In this document: one piece after another, positions 27,684 through 36,810 of the stretch | Layout: each line of letters opens with the position of its first letter | How positions within the stretch are numbered: the stretch's first letter is position 1 | NCBI RefSeq assembly: GCF_008119785.1 | Contig: NZ_VSFA01000009.1 | Span: 84,222-148,221, forward strand | From: Micromonospora sp. MP36 | GTDB lineage: Bacteria; Actinomycetota; Actinomycetes; Mycobacteriales; Micromonosporaceae | DNA: 64,000 bases | Reading direction: 5' to 3' | Notes under the pieces: model-generated | What the model was told of the DNA's origin: nothing | The model's database searches: none | Seen by the model: only the letters and a program-made list of their open reading frames with translations | Position numbers and translations under genes: made by a program

Positions 27684-28871
27684 ATGCACCTGACGCACCT
27701 GGACTGCCCGCGCTGCGGCCGGGAGCATCCGGCGGACAAGCTGCAGAACCTGTGCGAGTGCGGGTCCCCGCTGATGGCCCGCTACGACCTGGCCGCGGTG
27801 GCCGCGTCGATGACCCCGGAGCAGTTCGGTCTGCGGCCGGCCGACCTGTGGCGCTACCGGGAGCTGCTGCCGGTGGCCGACCAACGCTTCGTGACCACGC
27901 TGGGCGAGGGCTGGACGCCGCTGCTGCGCGCCCCCGCGTACGGCGACGAGATCGGCATCCCGGACCTGATCGTGAAGGACGAGGGGCTCACCCCGACCGG
28001 GTCGTTCAAGGCCCGGGGCGCGGCGGTGGGCGTGAGCCGGGCCCGGGAGCTGGGTGTCGAGCGGATCGCCATGCCGACCAACGGCAACGCCGGGGCGGCC
28101 TGGGCGACGTACGCGGCCCGGGCCGGGATGGGCGCGACCATCGCCATGCCGCTGGACGCGCCGACCATCTGCCGCCGGGAGTGCCTGGCGGCCGGGGCCG
28201 ACCTGCGGCTGGTCGACGGGCTGATCAGCGACGCCGGCCGGTGGGTGGCCCGGCTGGTCGCCGAGTCGGGCGGGCGGATCTTCGACGCCGGCACGCTGCG
28301 CGAGCCGTACCGCCTGGAGGGCAAGAAGACCATGGGGTACGAGATCGTCGAGCAGCTCGGCTGGCAGGCGCCCGACGTGATCATCTATCCGACCGGCGGC
28401 GGGGTGGGGCTGATCGGCATCCACAAGGCGCTGCACGAGCTGCGCGAGCTGGGCTGGGTGGAGGACCGGCTGCCGAAGCTTGTCGCGGTCCAGTCCACCG
28501 GCTGCGCGCCGATCGTCCGGGCGTTCGCGGCCGGGGAGCCACGGGCCACACCGTGGCAGGACGCGCAGACCGTGGCGTTCGGCATCACCGTGCCGGCCCC
28601 GCTCGGCGACGAGCTGATCCTCACCGCGCTGCGGGAGAGCGGCGGGACCGCGATCGCGGTGGACGACGCGGAGATCCTCGCCGACCTGCGCGACTTCGCC
28701 GCCCGGGAAGGGCTGCTGCTCTGCCCGGAGGGGGCGGCCTGCCTGACCGCGGCCCGGCAGCTGCGGGCCGGGGGCTGGATCCGGGCCGGCGAGCGGGTGG
28801 TGGTGCTCAACACCGGCGCCGGCCTGAAGTACCCGGAGACGGTGGACGTCTCCGGCGTGCCGATGGTGTAA
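27684..28871 (+). CDS. thrC: Threonine synthase
   Basis: A 395-residue PLP enzyme of the threonine synthase type, converting O-phosphohomoserine to threonine. A zinc-ribbon-like start (CPRCG and CECG, Cys8, 11, 24, 26) is followed by LGEGWTPLLRA, TPTGSFKARGAA with Lys109 as the PLP Schiff base, PTNGNAGAAWATYAA and YPTGGGVGLIGIHKAL (phosphate loop). The gene is not near hom or thrB, so it may be a second copy or a threonine-synthase-like paralogue; the family branch (class with N-terminal Cys ribbon) is common in actinobacteria. Translation probably follows the LigD-like gene on one mRNA. Confidence 0.85.
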   Translation: MHLTHLDCPRCGREHPADKLQNLCECGSPLMARYDLAAVAASMTPEQFGLRPADLWRYRELLPVADQRFVTTLGEGWTPLLRAPAYGDEIGIPDLIVKDEGLTPTGSFKARGAAVGVSRARELGVERIAMPTNGNAGAAWATYAARAGMGATIAMPLDAPTICRRECLAAGADLRLVDGLISDAGRWVARLVAESGGRIFDAGTLREPYRLEGKKTMGYEIVEQLGWQAPDVIIYPTGGGVGLIGIHKALHELRELGWVEDRLPKLVAVQSTGCAPIVRAFAAGEPRATPWQDAQTVAFGITVPAPLGDELILTALRESGGTAIAVDDAEILADLRDFAAREGLLLCPEGAACLTAARQLRAGGWIRAGERVVVLNTGAGLKYPETVDVSGVPMV

Positions 28872-28888
28872 GGAGGGGCACCTTCTTA
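28869..28888. repeat. Short palindrome at the thrC stop codon
   Basis: TAAGGAGG (28869-28876) and CCTTCTTA (28881-28888) form a near-perfect inverted repeat (one mismatch) that includes the thrC stop. I have a memory of similar TTAAGGA...CCTTAA palindromes recurring in Micromonospora intergenic DNA; this one may act as a weak terminator. Confidence 0.4.
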
Positions 28889-28921
28889 ACCCCTACCGGT
28901 GGAGCAGGGTTGACAGCCGCC

Positions 28922-30706
28922 TCAGTCGGTGGTCGGGTCGGTCAACCGCCAGGCCGCGTTGATCAGGCCGATGTGCGACAGCGCCTGCGGCATGTTGCCG
29001 AGTTGCGCGCCACTGTCCAGGTCGATCTGCTCGGCGAACAGGCCCAGGTCGTTGGCGTGGCCGAGGACCGTCTCGAACAGCGCCCGGGCCCGGTCCGGCT
29101 CCCCGGCCATCACCAGGCACTCGACCAGCCAGAACGAGCAGAGCACGAAGCCCGCCGGGTCGGTGTTCCAGCGCCGCACCAGGCCGTCCTCGGTGCCCAA
29201 CTCCCGCTCGACCACCTCGATGGTGGAGCGCATCCGCGGGTCCGTGGCGGGCAGGAAGCCCACCACCGGCAGGAACAGCGCCGAGGCGTCCAGCTCCGCC
29301 GAGCCGAACGCCCCGGTGTACGCGCCGATCCGGTCGTCCCATCCCTCGCGCAGCACGGTCTCGCGGATCTCGTCCCGGATGCCCGCCCAGCGCCGCGGGT
29401 CGGCCCGGTCCCCGAGCTGCGGCGCGAGCTGCACCGCCCGGCGCAGCGCCGCCCAGCAGAGCACCTTGGACGACAGGTAGTGCCGCTCGACGTCCCGGGT
29501 CTCCCACATGCCCCGGTCGGGCAGCCGCCAGGTCGCGACCACCTGCTCGGCCAGCCCGACCACCATCTCCAGCAGTTCCGCGTCGAGCGTCTCGCCGAGG
29601 TAGTGGTGCAGCCGCCAGACCGCCGAGATCACCTCGCCGGGCACGTCGAGCTGCCGCTGCCGCCAGGCGTCGTTGCCGATCCGCACCGGCCGGCTGTCCG
29701 CGTACCCGCGCAGGTGCGCGCAGTCGTGCTCGGAGAGGTCCCGTTCCCCCTCCAGCCCGAACAGCACCGGCACCGGCTGGTCACCGACCCGCCCGATCGA
29801 CCGGGCCGCCCAGGCGAACAGGCGCGACGCCTCGTGCGGGCAGGCCGCCACCCAGAAGGCCCGCATGGTCATCGAGAAGTCGCGCAGCCAGGCGTAGCGG
29901 TAGTCGTAGTTGCGGTCGCCGCCGATCTGCTCCGGCAGCGAGGTGGTCGGCGCCGCGGCGACCGCGCCGCTACGGGCGTACGTCAGGCCGGTCAGCACGG
30001 TCGCGCTGGCGCGGACCGGGTCGGGGTAGTGGCCCGGGTAGTGGTGGCTCTCCCGGTACGCCTCCCACGCCTGCGCCGTCTCGTTGAGCGTGACGACCGG
30101 GTCGAGCCGGGCCGGCGGACCCCCGTAGACCGGGGCGTACGCCAGGTCGAAGCCGATCTGCTGGCCGGCGGCCACCTCGAAGGTGTGCCGCACCCGGTCC
30201 CGGTCGGTGCGCAACGCCTGCCCACCGCCGCGCAGCGTCAGGGTCACCGGCCCGGCGGCCGCCAGCACCCCGCCGCCCGGCTGCTCATGCAGATACGGGG
30301 TGAGCAGCCCGTACTCAGGTCGGGGCGCGAAGTCGAGGTGCATCCGGACCCGCCCGGACAGCCCTTCGACCACCCGGATCAGCACGGCGGGTGAGTTCAT
30401 CCCCAGTTCGTGCCCCCGGGCACCCACTTCGGCGGCGAGCGCGTCGGTGACCGCCACGCTCCCCTCCGGGGTGTGGTGGACGGTGCGCAGCACCAGGGTG
30501 TCCGGCCGGTACGCCCGCTCCACCCGGCTGGCGGCCAGCGGGGCGATCCGCCAGTGCCCGCCGGCCGGGTCGAGCAGGCGGGTGAAGACGGACGGGGCGT
30601 CGAACCGGTCCGGGCACCACCAGTCGACCGAACCGTCGCGGCTGACCAGCGCCCCGGAGCGGCAGTCGGAGAGAAATCCGTACTCGGAGATCGCCGGCCG
30701 GTGCAC
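28922..30706 (-). CDS. GH15 family glucoamylase/trehalase-like protein
   Basis: A 594-residue glycoside hydrolase family 15 protein without signal peptide, thus cytoplasmic. The N-terminal beta-sandwich starts ISEYGFLSDCRSGALVSRDG and SVDWWCPDRFDAPSVFTRLL, the classical GH15 opening. The (alpha/alpha)6 catalytic domain contains GDRNYDYRYAWLRDFSMTMR, a second conserved segment GMWETRDVERHYLSSKVLCW with the general-acid Glu, and GLFAEQIDLDSGAQLGNMPQ with the second catalytic Glu. Members in mycobacteria and streptomycetes are trehalases, others glucoamylases or dextranases; the choice cannot be made here. Downstream of it, the same strand has no gene before 28871. Confidence 0.92.
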   Translation of the reverse strand: MHRPAISEYGFLSDCRSGALVSRDGSVDWWCPDRFDAPSVFTRLLDPAGGHWRIAPLAASRVERAYRPDTLVLRTVHHTPEGSVAVTDALAAEVGARGHELGMNSPAVLIRVVEGLSGRVRMHLDFAPRPEYGLLTPYLHEQPGGGVLAAAGPVTLTLRGGGQALRTDRDRVRHTFEVAAGQQIGFDLAYAPVYGGPPARLDPVVTLNETAQAWEAYRESHHYPGHYPDPVRASATVLTGLTYARSGAVAAAPTTSLPEQIGGDRNYDYRYAWLRDFSMTMRAFWVAACPHEASRLFAWAARSIGRVGDQPVPVLFGLEGERDLSEHDCAHLRGYADSRPVRIGNDAWRQRQLDVPGEVISAVWRLHHYLGETLDAELLEMVVGLAEQVVATWRLPDRGMWETRDVERHYLSSKVLCWAALRRAVQLAPQLGDRADPRRWAGIRDEIRETVLREGWDDRIGAYTGAFGSAELDASALFLPVVGFLPATDPRMRSTIEVVERELGTEDGLVRRWNTDPAGFVLCSFWLVECLVMAGEPDRARALFETVLGHANDLGLFAEQIDLDSGAQLGNMPQALSHIGLINAAWRLTDPTTD

Positions 30707-30748
30707 CCGCTCCGGGTACCCGGACCCGCCCGGTTCAGACCGCGCCGG

Positions 30749-31141
30749 TCACCCGGTGGGCGGCTCGTCCTGTCCGGCGGCCTCGGCCGCGTCGGCCTCC
30801 TCCTTGGTCCGGTGCACGGCCTGGTCGGCGTGCTCCGGCGGCCCGTACACCGTGTAGAGGACGAGCGGGTTGGGGCCGGTGTTGACGAAGTTGTGCTTCG
30901 TGCCGGCTGGTACGACCACCAGGTCGCCCGCGACGACCTCCTGCTTCTCCCCGGCCACCCGGGCCTCTCCGGTGCCGCTGACGAAGGTGAGGATCTGGTC
31001 GATGTTCTCGTGCACCTCCTCGCCGATCTCTCCGCCCGGCGGGATGGTCATGATCACCAGCTGGGTGCGCTGCCCGGTCCAGAGCACCCGCCGGAAGTCC
31101 GGGCTCTTCTCGGCGACGGTCGCGATCGTGAAATGCTCCAT
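30749..31141 (-). CDS. Cupin domain protein
   Basis: A 130-residue single-domain cupin with the metal-site pattern GEEVHENIDQILTFVSGTGE (His and Glu ligands, motif 1) and GDLVVVPAGTKHNFVNTGP (motif 2 His). The last 30 residues (VHRTKEEADAAEAAG and onward) are a charged tail. Members of this family are proposed sugar or small-molecule binding proteins or mannose-6-phosphate isomerase-like; function is open. The ATG at 31141 is preferred to the GTG at 31150. It lies 42 bases upstream of the GH15 gene and may share a transcript. 31142-31395 holds no recognisable gene. Confidence 0.85.
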   Translation of the reverse strand: MEHFTIATVAEKSPDFRRVLWTGQRTQLVIMTIPPGGEIGEEVHENIDQILTFVSGTGEARVAGEKQEVVAGDLVVVPAGTKHNFVNTGPNPLVLYTVYGPPEHADQAVHRTKEEADAAEAAGQDEPPTG

Positions 31142-31395
31142 GGCGGCCACATACCCGGTCGTACCCGCCGGTCACACCGGGACTCGCAGATGGTGGAATT
31201 TGCCACCAAGCCCGGGTTTGGATCCCCTCTGGACGGGCATCTGCTGCGCCAGGACCGGTGCACGCTGGGGCCGGTCGAGCCAGGTCCCCGCTGTCGTACC
31301 GCCGTACGGCTGCGGTGGTGGGAGACGGCCAGAGCGCGGCGACGTTACGACCCCGGTCGAGCGGCGCCGTGCGCTCGTCCACGCGCCCGTTCCCG

Positions 31396-31875
31396 TCAGT
31401 CGTGGGTGTCGGCCACCGGTCGCCCGCCGACGCACCGCACCCGCAGCTCGTACTCGCCCCCGGGGCCGACGAACCGGACCTTGACGTGGTCGTCCGGCCC
31501 TCGTTCGGCTTCCTTCTCCCGGTAGCCCTGGGCGGGCGACCAGGTGACCAGACGGGCTCCCGCCGGCCCGCACTCCGCCACCGCCGTGCCGCCCGGGGTG
31601 GAGAAACTGCTCCGGACCCCGGTCGGGCCGCCGGTGGGCGGGGGACTCGCCGCAGCCGCGGTCGGTGTCGGGCTCCCGGTCGGCCTCTCGACCGGCCTCG
31701 GGGAGACCGGCTCGGGGGACGCGAGCGCCCGCTCGACCTCCTGCTGGTCGCGTACGCCGCCTGGGGTGCCGGCGATGCCCTCCCCGACCAGCCGGATCGC
31801 GCCCAACCCGACGAGGGTGGCGGCGACGGTGGCGGCCAACCACCCGACGGCGGCGAGGATCTGACGACGGCCCAT
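31396..31875 (-). CDS. Membrane-anchored hypothetical protein
   Basis: A 159-residue protein with one N-terminal hydrophobic anchor (residues about 5-28, ILAAVGWLAATVAATLVGLG), then a Pro/Ser/Thr-rich linker, and a small C-terminal domain with two Cys (VAECGPAGARLVTWSPAQGY and YELRVRCVGG) that could form a disulfide outside the cell. I recognise no family. Similar short actinobacterial proteins of unknown function are common. Confidence 0.7.
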   Translation of the reverse strand: MGRRQILAAVGWLAATVAATLVGLGAIRLVGEGIAGTPGGVRDQQEVERALASPEPVSPRPVERPTGSPTPTAAAASPPPTGGPTGVRSSFSTPGGTAVAECGPAGARLVTWSPAQGYREKEAERGPDDHVKVRFVGPGGEYELRVRCVGGRPVADTHD

Positions 31876-31962
31876 GCGCCGAGTCTCCCCGAGCGAAGGT
31901 TAAGGCCGGCACTGGGGAACGTTAAAGAGTCGGCGCGGCTCCGACGACGTACTGGGGACGGG

Positions 31963-31997
31963 GCGGTGGCCGCCGACCCGGGGTCGACGGCCACCGC
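31963..31997. terminator. Terminator hairpin downstream of the M14 peptidase
   Basis: GCGGTGGCCG (31963-31972) pairs with CGGCCACCGC (31988-31997), and the inner CGACCC/GGGTCG (31974-31979, 31981-31986) extends the stem. It lies 17 bases after the stop of the leftward peptidase gene. Confidence 0.75.
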
Positions 31998-32013
31998 TTC
32001 CCATCGATGCTGG

Positions 32014-34452
32014 CTACCGCACGGACACGGTCTGCTTGTTGTAGTTCTTGCCGTCGCCGTCCGGCTTGTAGTTGCTCTCCACGTTGCCGGCGATGTCGAT
32101 CGAGAACCAGTTGACGGTGGTGCTGCTCTCGACCGTGATGCTCTGGTTGCCCTCCCGCATGCCGGCCAGGGCCAGCTTCGGGGAGTTGTAGGTCGGCCGG
32201 CTGCCGTCGAGCGTGTAGTAGACGTTCGCCGGCTCGCTGGTGCTGAAGGTGAAGGACGTCGAGCCCGGTTCCTGCTTGACGATCTTCACCGTGCTCTTCG
32301 GCTGGATCTTGTCCGTCGCGTACGCCCGGGCGACCTCGAGGATGCCGATGTTGCCGTTGGCGAATTCCATCGCCTCCTCGTGGCCCTCGGCGAACGGCGG
32401 CTGGAAGCCGACCGCGGTGAACCGCTTGGTCGTCGGGTTGTAGACGTCCGCGCCGACCTCGAAGTCCCAGCCGATGATGCCCCGGTTGTACCAGTGCTCG
32501 TCGGCGCTGTTACCGGCCGCCGAGTAGAGCACGTCGGTCACCGGCCCGGTGCGACCCGGCCAGATCGCGGTGCCGCGGTATTCCTGCACGCGGGAGAGGA
32601 TGTAGTCCGAGGAGGCCCAGAAGTAGGCCTCGGTGCCCTGGTCCACCCGCGGCAGCACCTCCCGCCCGGCGCTCTTGTACGCCCCGGGCGGCCACATGAA
32701 GTAGCCGCCGTAGGAGTGGGTGTTCATGGAGAGCTTGATGTTCGGGAAGGTGTCGACCAGCCAGACCTCGTTGCGCGCCTCCGGCTCGGACAGTTCGCTC
32801 GGGCCGGCGTACGTGTCGCTGGTGCAGTTCGTCGCCGACGCACCGGTGTAGCCGTCGAAGACGGAACCGACCGAGAAGTTCCGGTTGACGTCCACGCCCC
32901 AGCTGTTGCGGTTGGCCGGGTCCGCCGACGACGCCGGGCAGTAGTTGGTCATGTTCCGGCGCTGCATGTTGTAGTCGTACATGCTGTAGTGCGCGCCGTC
33001 CGGGTTGACCACCGGCAGGATGAAGATGTCCAGGTCATCGACGATCTTGCGGGTGTTCGGGTCCTGCGCGTAGTTGCGCAGCAGCCGCTCGGCCGACTCC
33101 ACGCAGACCAGCGGGGTCACCCACTCCCGGGCGTGCTCCTGGCAGTAGAGGAACACCCCGACCTTCGAGCCGTCCCGGTGCTTGCCGATCCGCAGCACCT
33201 TCATCTGGAACGGGTCGCGGGACACGCTCGCCGGCGCCTTCAGGTTGTCGGTCAGCTTGGTGGCCGTGGCCGCGGCCACCACACCCGCGCCGGCGTTACC
33301 CCGGTAGGTGCTGGCCGTGAGCAGCGAGCCGGCGTCGGAGTTGCCGTTGACCGCGGCCGCGACCTGTGCCGCGGTGCTGCTGATCGCGCCGGAACCGTTG
33401 GTGGCCAGGCTCACCGTGACGGCCTTGCCGGACACGTTGACCGTCAGCGGGGCGTTCGCCGCGCCCGGGTTGACCAGCGACATGGTGATGTCGTTGCCGC
33501 CCTCGGAGCCGTACGCCTTGGAGGTGACGTAGACGATGCTCGCCGAGGCGGTGCCGAACTGCGCCTGCGCCTGGCGCCGGTAGCCGTTCGTCTTGTACGG
33601 CAGGTCGATCAGCTGGGCCAGCTTCGGGAACTCCGCGGCCAGCGCGGTGAATCGCGCGGTGACCTCGGTCGGGTCCATGTAGTGGTCGACGAAGTCCGAC
33701 ACGTACGGGTGGTCACCGGTGACCTTGCGCGGGTTGCCCAGCCACTTGTCCACGTCGACCGTGACCGAGCCGCCCTTACTGCTGGTGATGGTGGCCCTGG
33801 CCGGTGCGGCGCCGATGGCGACCGGGTTGCTGAACCGGTGGTACATGTACTGGCCGGCGTCGGTGAACCGGGACATCGTGGCGGTGCCGCCGGAGCCGAT
33901 CTCGGTGCCCGCTCCGCTGTCCCAACTCGCCGTCAGCACCGTCGTCGAGTCGGTGCCGGCGCTCGACTTCACCTCGATGTTGAGGAAGAGCTGGTTGTCG
34001 AGGCTGGATAACCACTCGGCCCGCAGCACGGTCAGGGTGTCGGTGCTGGCGGCCAGGGACTGCACGGCCCGGACCGTGGCGGCCCGCTCAGCCACGTTCT
34101 CGGCGTAGTCGCTCTGGTCGGAGATGGCGTCCTGCACGTCGAAGCCCATGTCCCGCAGCGCCTGGCTCTCCTCCGGGCTGAGGATCGCGTGCACCTCGAT
34201 GCCGTTGTCGACCGGCTTGACGTACTCGGCGAGGTCGACACCCAGCTCGTTGAGCCGGTCGATCCCCGACTTGTCGGCGACCACGATGCGCATCAGCCCG
34301 ACGCCGTGCTGGGCACCGGTCGACGACCTGTCGGGGGCCACCTCACCGTCCGACGTCATGGCGAGGCCGGGCGTGCTGAAGGCGAGGGCCAGCGGTAGTG
34401 CGATCAGAGCCAACCAGCGGCCCCTTCTGATCGTTTCTCTCGTACTCCTCAT
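32014..34452 (-). CDS. Secreted M14 zinc carboxypeptidase
   Basis: An 812-residue secreted metallocarboxypeptidase. A signal peptide (basic RRGRWLALIALPLALAFS, cut near GLAM) precedes a propeptide-like region. The M14 catalytic domain starts about residue 245 (VSDFVDHYMDPTEV) and carries QEHAREWVTP (His440, Glu443 zinc ligands), NPDGAHYSMYDYNMQRRN, VDVNRNF, SMNTHSYGGYF (third ligand) and GWDFEVGADVY (catalytic Glu). A beta-rich stretch of about 115 residues (300-414) interrupts the catalytic domain. The C-terminal 80 residues form a chitobiase/FnIII-type module (PANVYYTLDGSRPTYNSP). ATG 34452 has GGAAGG six bases upstream. Divergent from the two-component regulator. Confidence 0.92.
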   Translation of the reverse strand: MRSTRETIRRGRWLALIALPLALAFSTPGLAMTSDGEVAPDRSSTGAQHGVGLMRIVVADKSGIDRLNELGVDLAEYVKPVDNGIEVHAILSPEESQALRDMGFDVQDAISDQSDYAENVAERAATVRAVQSLAASTDTLTVLRAEWLSSLDNQLFLNIEVKSSAGTDSTTVLTASWDSGAGTEIGSGGTATMSRFTDAGQYMYHRFSNPVAIGAAPARATITSSKGGSVTVDVDKWLGNPRKVTGDHPYVSDFVDHYMDPTEVTARFTALAAEFPKLAQLIDLPYKTNGYRRQAQAQFGTASASIVYVTSKAYGSEGGNDITMSLVNPGAANAPLTVNVSGKAVTVSLATNGSGAISSTAAQVAAAVNGNSDAGSLLTASTYRGNAGAGVVAAATATKLTDNLKAPASVSRDPFQMKVLRIGKHRDGSKVGVFLYCQEHAREWVTPLVCVESAERLLRNYAQDPNTRKIVDDLDIFILPVVNPDGAHYSMYDYNMQRRNMTNYCPASSADPANRNSWGVDVNRNFSVGSVFDGYTGASATNCTSDTYAGPSELSEPEARNEVWLVDTFPNIKLSMNTHSYGGYFMWPPGAYKSAGREVLPRVDQGTEAYFWASSDYILSRVQEYRGTAIWPGRTGPVTDVLYSAAGNSADEHWYNRGIIGWDFEVGADVYNPTTKRFTAVGFQPPFAEGHEEAMEFANGNIGILEVARAYATDKIQPKSTVKIVKQEPGSTSFTFSTSEPANVYYTLDGSRPTYNSPKLALAGMREGNQSITVESSTTVNWFSIDIAGNVESNYKPDGDGKNYNKQTVSVR

Positions 34453-34759
34453 GAGAGTCCTTCCAGGCAAGGGGGCTCCCGAGGGCCGCGTGGTGGGGGG
34501 TGCGCGGCACGACCTCGGCTGCCACAGTTGCGCGGAAGTGTGATCCGCCTCTCACCCAGTGTCAAGATCGGTGGCAACAGGGCAGCCGCTGGTCCCGATC
34601 AATCGGAACGATCATCCGGGCCGGACTGTCCGCACCGCCAAGCCGCCGAGGCGACCAGCTTGAACCGCACGATTGACCGAACGAGCGATCAATCGGTCCG
34701 CGCCGCGGCAAGCGGACGGAGGACTGACCCGGGCGGCTCCCGGGGGCTACCGTGCCCCT
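34453..34759. promoter_or_regulatory. Divergent control region with CCGAT-N2-ATCGG repeats
   Basis: The 307-bp gap between the leftward peptidase and the rightward regulator contains no gene. It holds repeats of one motif: CCGATCAATCGG at 34595-34606, GATCATCCGG at 34610-34619, and GCGATCAATCGG at 34685-34696, with a related GATTGACCGA just before it (34672-34681). CCGAT-N2-ATCGG is an inverted repeat. Such spaced copies are expected for OmpR-family regulators, so the adjacent response regulator may control both directions. This is inference from position and repetition. Confidence 0.5.
34748..34753 (+). promoter_or_regulatory. Candidate -10 box TACCGT, leaderless start for the response regulator
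   Basis: TACCGT ends six bases before the GTG at 34760, which has no Shine-Dalgarno. It sits 51 bases after the last CCGAT-type repeat. Confidence 0.45.
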
Positions 34760-35455
34760 GTGCCCCGGCTGCTGCTCATCGAGGACGACCTCGCCATCCG
34801 TACCCCCCTGATCCGGGCCCTGCGCGAGCGCGGCCACGCGGTGGCCGCGGCCTCGACCGCGATGACCGGGCTGCGCGACGCGCTCGACGACCGGCCCGAC
34901 CTCGTCGTGCTCGACCTGGGACTGCCCGATTTGGACGGTCGTGAGCTGGTGCGGATGCTGCGGGCGGTCAGCTCGGTGCCGGTCATCGTGGCCACCGCGC
35001 GGGACGACGAGACCGAGATCGTCCGGCTGCTCGACGCCGGGGCCGACGACTACCTGGTGAAACCGTTCACCGCGGCGCAGCTGGATGCCCGGATCCGGGC
35101 CGTGCTGCGCCGCGCGGCCGGCGACGCCGGGACGGAGGACGCGGCGCTCGTGGTCGGCGGGCTGCGGGTCGACCCGCGTTCCCGGCAGGTGAGCCTGGAC
35201 GGCGTCCCGGTCGAGCTGACCCCGCGCGAGTTCGACCTGCTGCACCACCTCGCCGGCCGTCCCGGGCAGGTGGTCAGCAAGCGGGAGCTGCTCACCGAGG
35301 TCTGGCGGATCCCGTACGGCGGTGCCGACAAGACCGTGGACGTGCACCTGTCCTGGCTGCGCCGCAAGCTGGGTGAGAGCGCTCAGCAGCCGCGCTACCT
35401 GCACACCGTCCGGGGGGTCGGGGTGCGGCTGGAGGCTCCCGGGACCGCCCGGTGA
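34760..35455 (+). CDS. OmpR-family response regulator
   Basis: A 231-residue two-component regulator. The receiver domain starts LLLIEDDLAIRTPL (acidic pocket), has the phospho-acceptor Asp in LVVLDLGLPDLDG, the conserved Thr in VIVATARDD and Lys in DDYLVKPFTAAQLDARI. The C-terminal winged helix contains LTPREFDLLHHLAGRPGQVV, SKRELLTEVWRIP and KTVDVHLSWLRRKLGE. GTG 34760 was chosen as the first residue before the receiver strand. The stop overlaps the sensor kinase GTG (GTGA), so both are made from one mRNA. Possible targets are its own promoter repeats, the divergent M14 gene and the downstream PepSY gene. Confidence 0.95.
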   Translation: MPRLLLIEDDLAIRTPLIRALRERGHAVAAASTAMTGLRDALDDRPDLVVLDLGLPDLDGRELVRMLRAVSSVPVIVATARDDETEIVRLLDAGADDYLVKPFTAAQLDARIRAVLRRAAGDAGTEDAALVVGGLRVDPRSRQVSLDGVPVELTPREFDLLHHLAGRPGQVVSKRELLTEVWRIPYGGADKTVDVHLSWLRRKLGESAQQPRYLHTVRGVGVRLEAPGTAR

Positions 35456-36729
35456 GGGGGCGGCTGGCGCTGCTCGTCGCCGCCGTCAGCGTGCTCGTCC
35501 TGACCGCCTTCCTGGTGCCGCTGGCGCTGCTGCTGCGCACCGTCGCGGCGGACCGGGCGACCGTCCGGGCCACCGCCGACGCGCAGCGCCTGGCAGCGGT
35601 GGTCGGCACGGCCGATCCGGACACCATCCGGCTGACCGTCGAGCAGTTCGCCGCCGACTCGGGCCGGTCGTTCAGCGTGTTCCTGCCCGACGGCACGGTG
35701 CTCGGCACGCCGGTGGCGCGTACCCCCGCGGTGGCGCTCGCCGCGCGGGGGCAGAGCCTGACCGCCGAGTCGGCCGACGGGCGGGAGGTGGTCATCGCGG
35801 TCCAGGGCCGGCCGGACGGCACCGGGGTGATCCGGACCGTGGTCCCCCGTTCGGAACTCACCGCCGGGGTGGCCCGGGCCTGGCTGGTGCTGGCGCTGCT
35901 CGGCGTGCTGCTGGTGCTGGTCGGGCTGATCGTCGCCGACCGGCTGGCCCGTACGCTGGTCCGCCCGATCGGCGAGCTCTCGGCGGTGTCCCACCGCCTG
36001 GCCAACGCCGAGCTCGACGCCCGGGTCACCCCGGCCGGACCGCCCGAGCTGCGGGAGGTCGCCGGCGCGCTGAACCACCTGGCCGGGCGGATCCAGGTGC
36101 TGCTGCGCGAGGAGCGGGAGCAGGTGGCGGACCTGTCGCACCGGCTGCGTACCCCGTTGACCGCGCTGCGGCTGGAGGCCGAGTCGCTGCGCGACCCCGA
36201 CGACGCGGCCCGGCTGACCGCCGCGGTGGACGGCCTGGAACGCGCGGTCACCGGCCTGATCCGGCAGGCCCGGTGGCGCAGGTCGGCGTCGGACGGCCCG
36301 GCCGGCTGTGACGCGGCGGCGGTCGTCGGCGAGCGGGTGGCGTTCTGGTCGGTGCTCGCCGAGGACACGGGCCGCACCGTCACCCTTGATCTGGCGCCCG
36401 GCCCGCTCCCCGTGGGGGTGCCCGAGGACGAGCTGGCCGCGGCGGTGGACGCGCTGCTGGGCAACGTCTTCGCGCACACGCCGGACGGGACACCGTTCAC
36501 CGTCCGGCTCGTCCCCGACGCGGGGCAGGTCGCGCTGACCGTCGCCGACTCCGGCCCGGGACTGCCGTCCGGCACGGTGCGGCGGGGTGCCAGCCACGCG
36601 GGGTCGACCGGGCTGGGTCTGGACATCGCCGACCGGGCCGCCCGGGCCAGCGGCGGGCGGCTGGAGCTGCACAGCGCCGTCGGCGGTGGGGCGCTTGTGC
36701 TGCTGCGGCTCGGGCCGCCTCGGCCTTAA
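35452..36729 (+). CDS. Sensor histidine kinase
   Basis: A 425-residue membrane kinase. Transmembrane segments lie at about residues 5-28 and 143-163, bracketing an extracellular sensor of some 110 residues (FSVFLPDGTVLGTPVARTP). A HAMP domain follows (RPIGELSAVSHRLANAELDA), then the dimerisation/phospho-acceptor helix QVADLSHRLRTPLTALRLEA with His in SHRLRTP, and the ATPase domain, in which the N box reads LLGNVFAHT and the G1 and G2 boxes are VADSGPGLPSG and GSTGLGLDIA. Its partner regulator overlaps it by four bases. The stimulus is unknown; similar pairs with a PepSY protein respond to envelope or antibiotic stress. Confidence 0.95.
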   Translation: MRGRLALLVAAVSVLVLTAFLVPLALLLRTVAADRATVRATADAQRLAAVVGTADPDTIRLTVEQFAADSGRSFSVFLPDGTVLGTPVARTPAVALAARGQSLTAESADGREVVIAVQGRPDGTGVIRTVVPRSELTAGVARAWLVLALLGVLLVLVGLIVADRLARTLVRPIGELSAVSHRLANAELDARVTPAGPPELREVAGALNHLAGRIQVLLREEREQVADLSHRLRTPLTALRLEAESLRDPDDAARLTAAVDGLERAVTGLIRQARWRRSASDGPAGCDAAAVVGERVAFWSVLAEDTGRTVTLDLAPGPLPVGVPEDELAAAVDALLGNVFAHTPDGTPFTVRLVPDAGQVALTVADSGPGLPSGTVRRGASHAGSTGLGLDIADRAARASGGRLELHSAVGGGALVLLRLGPPRP

Positions 36730-36810
36730 CCCGGGCTTAGCCACCGGGTAGCGCGCCGCTATCCACTCCGGACCGATCCTCGATCGCACAACCGAGGAAA
36801 GGTGGAGAGG

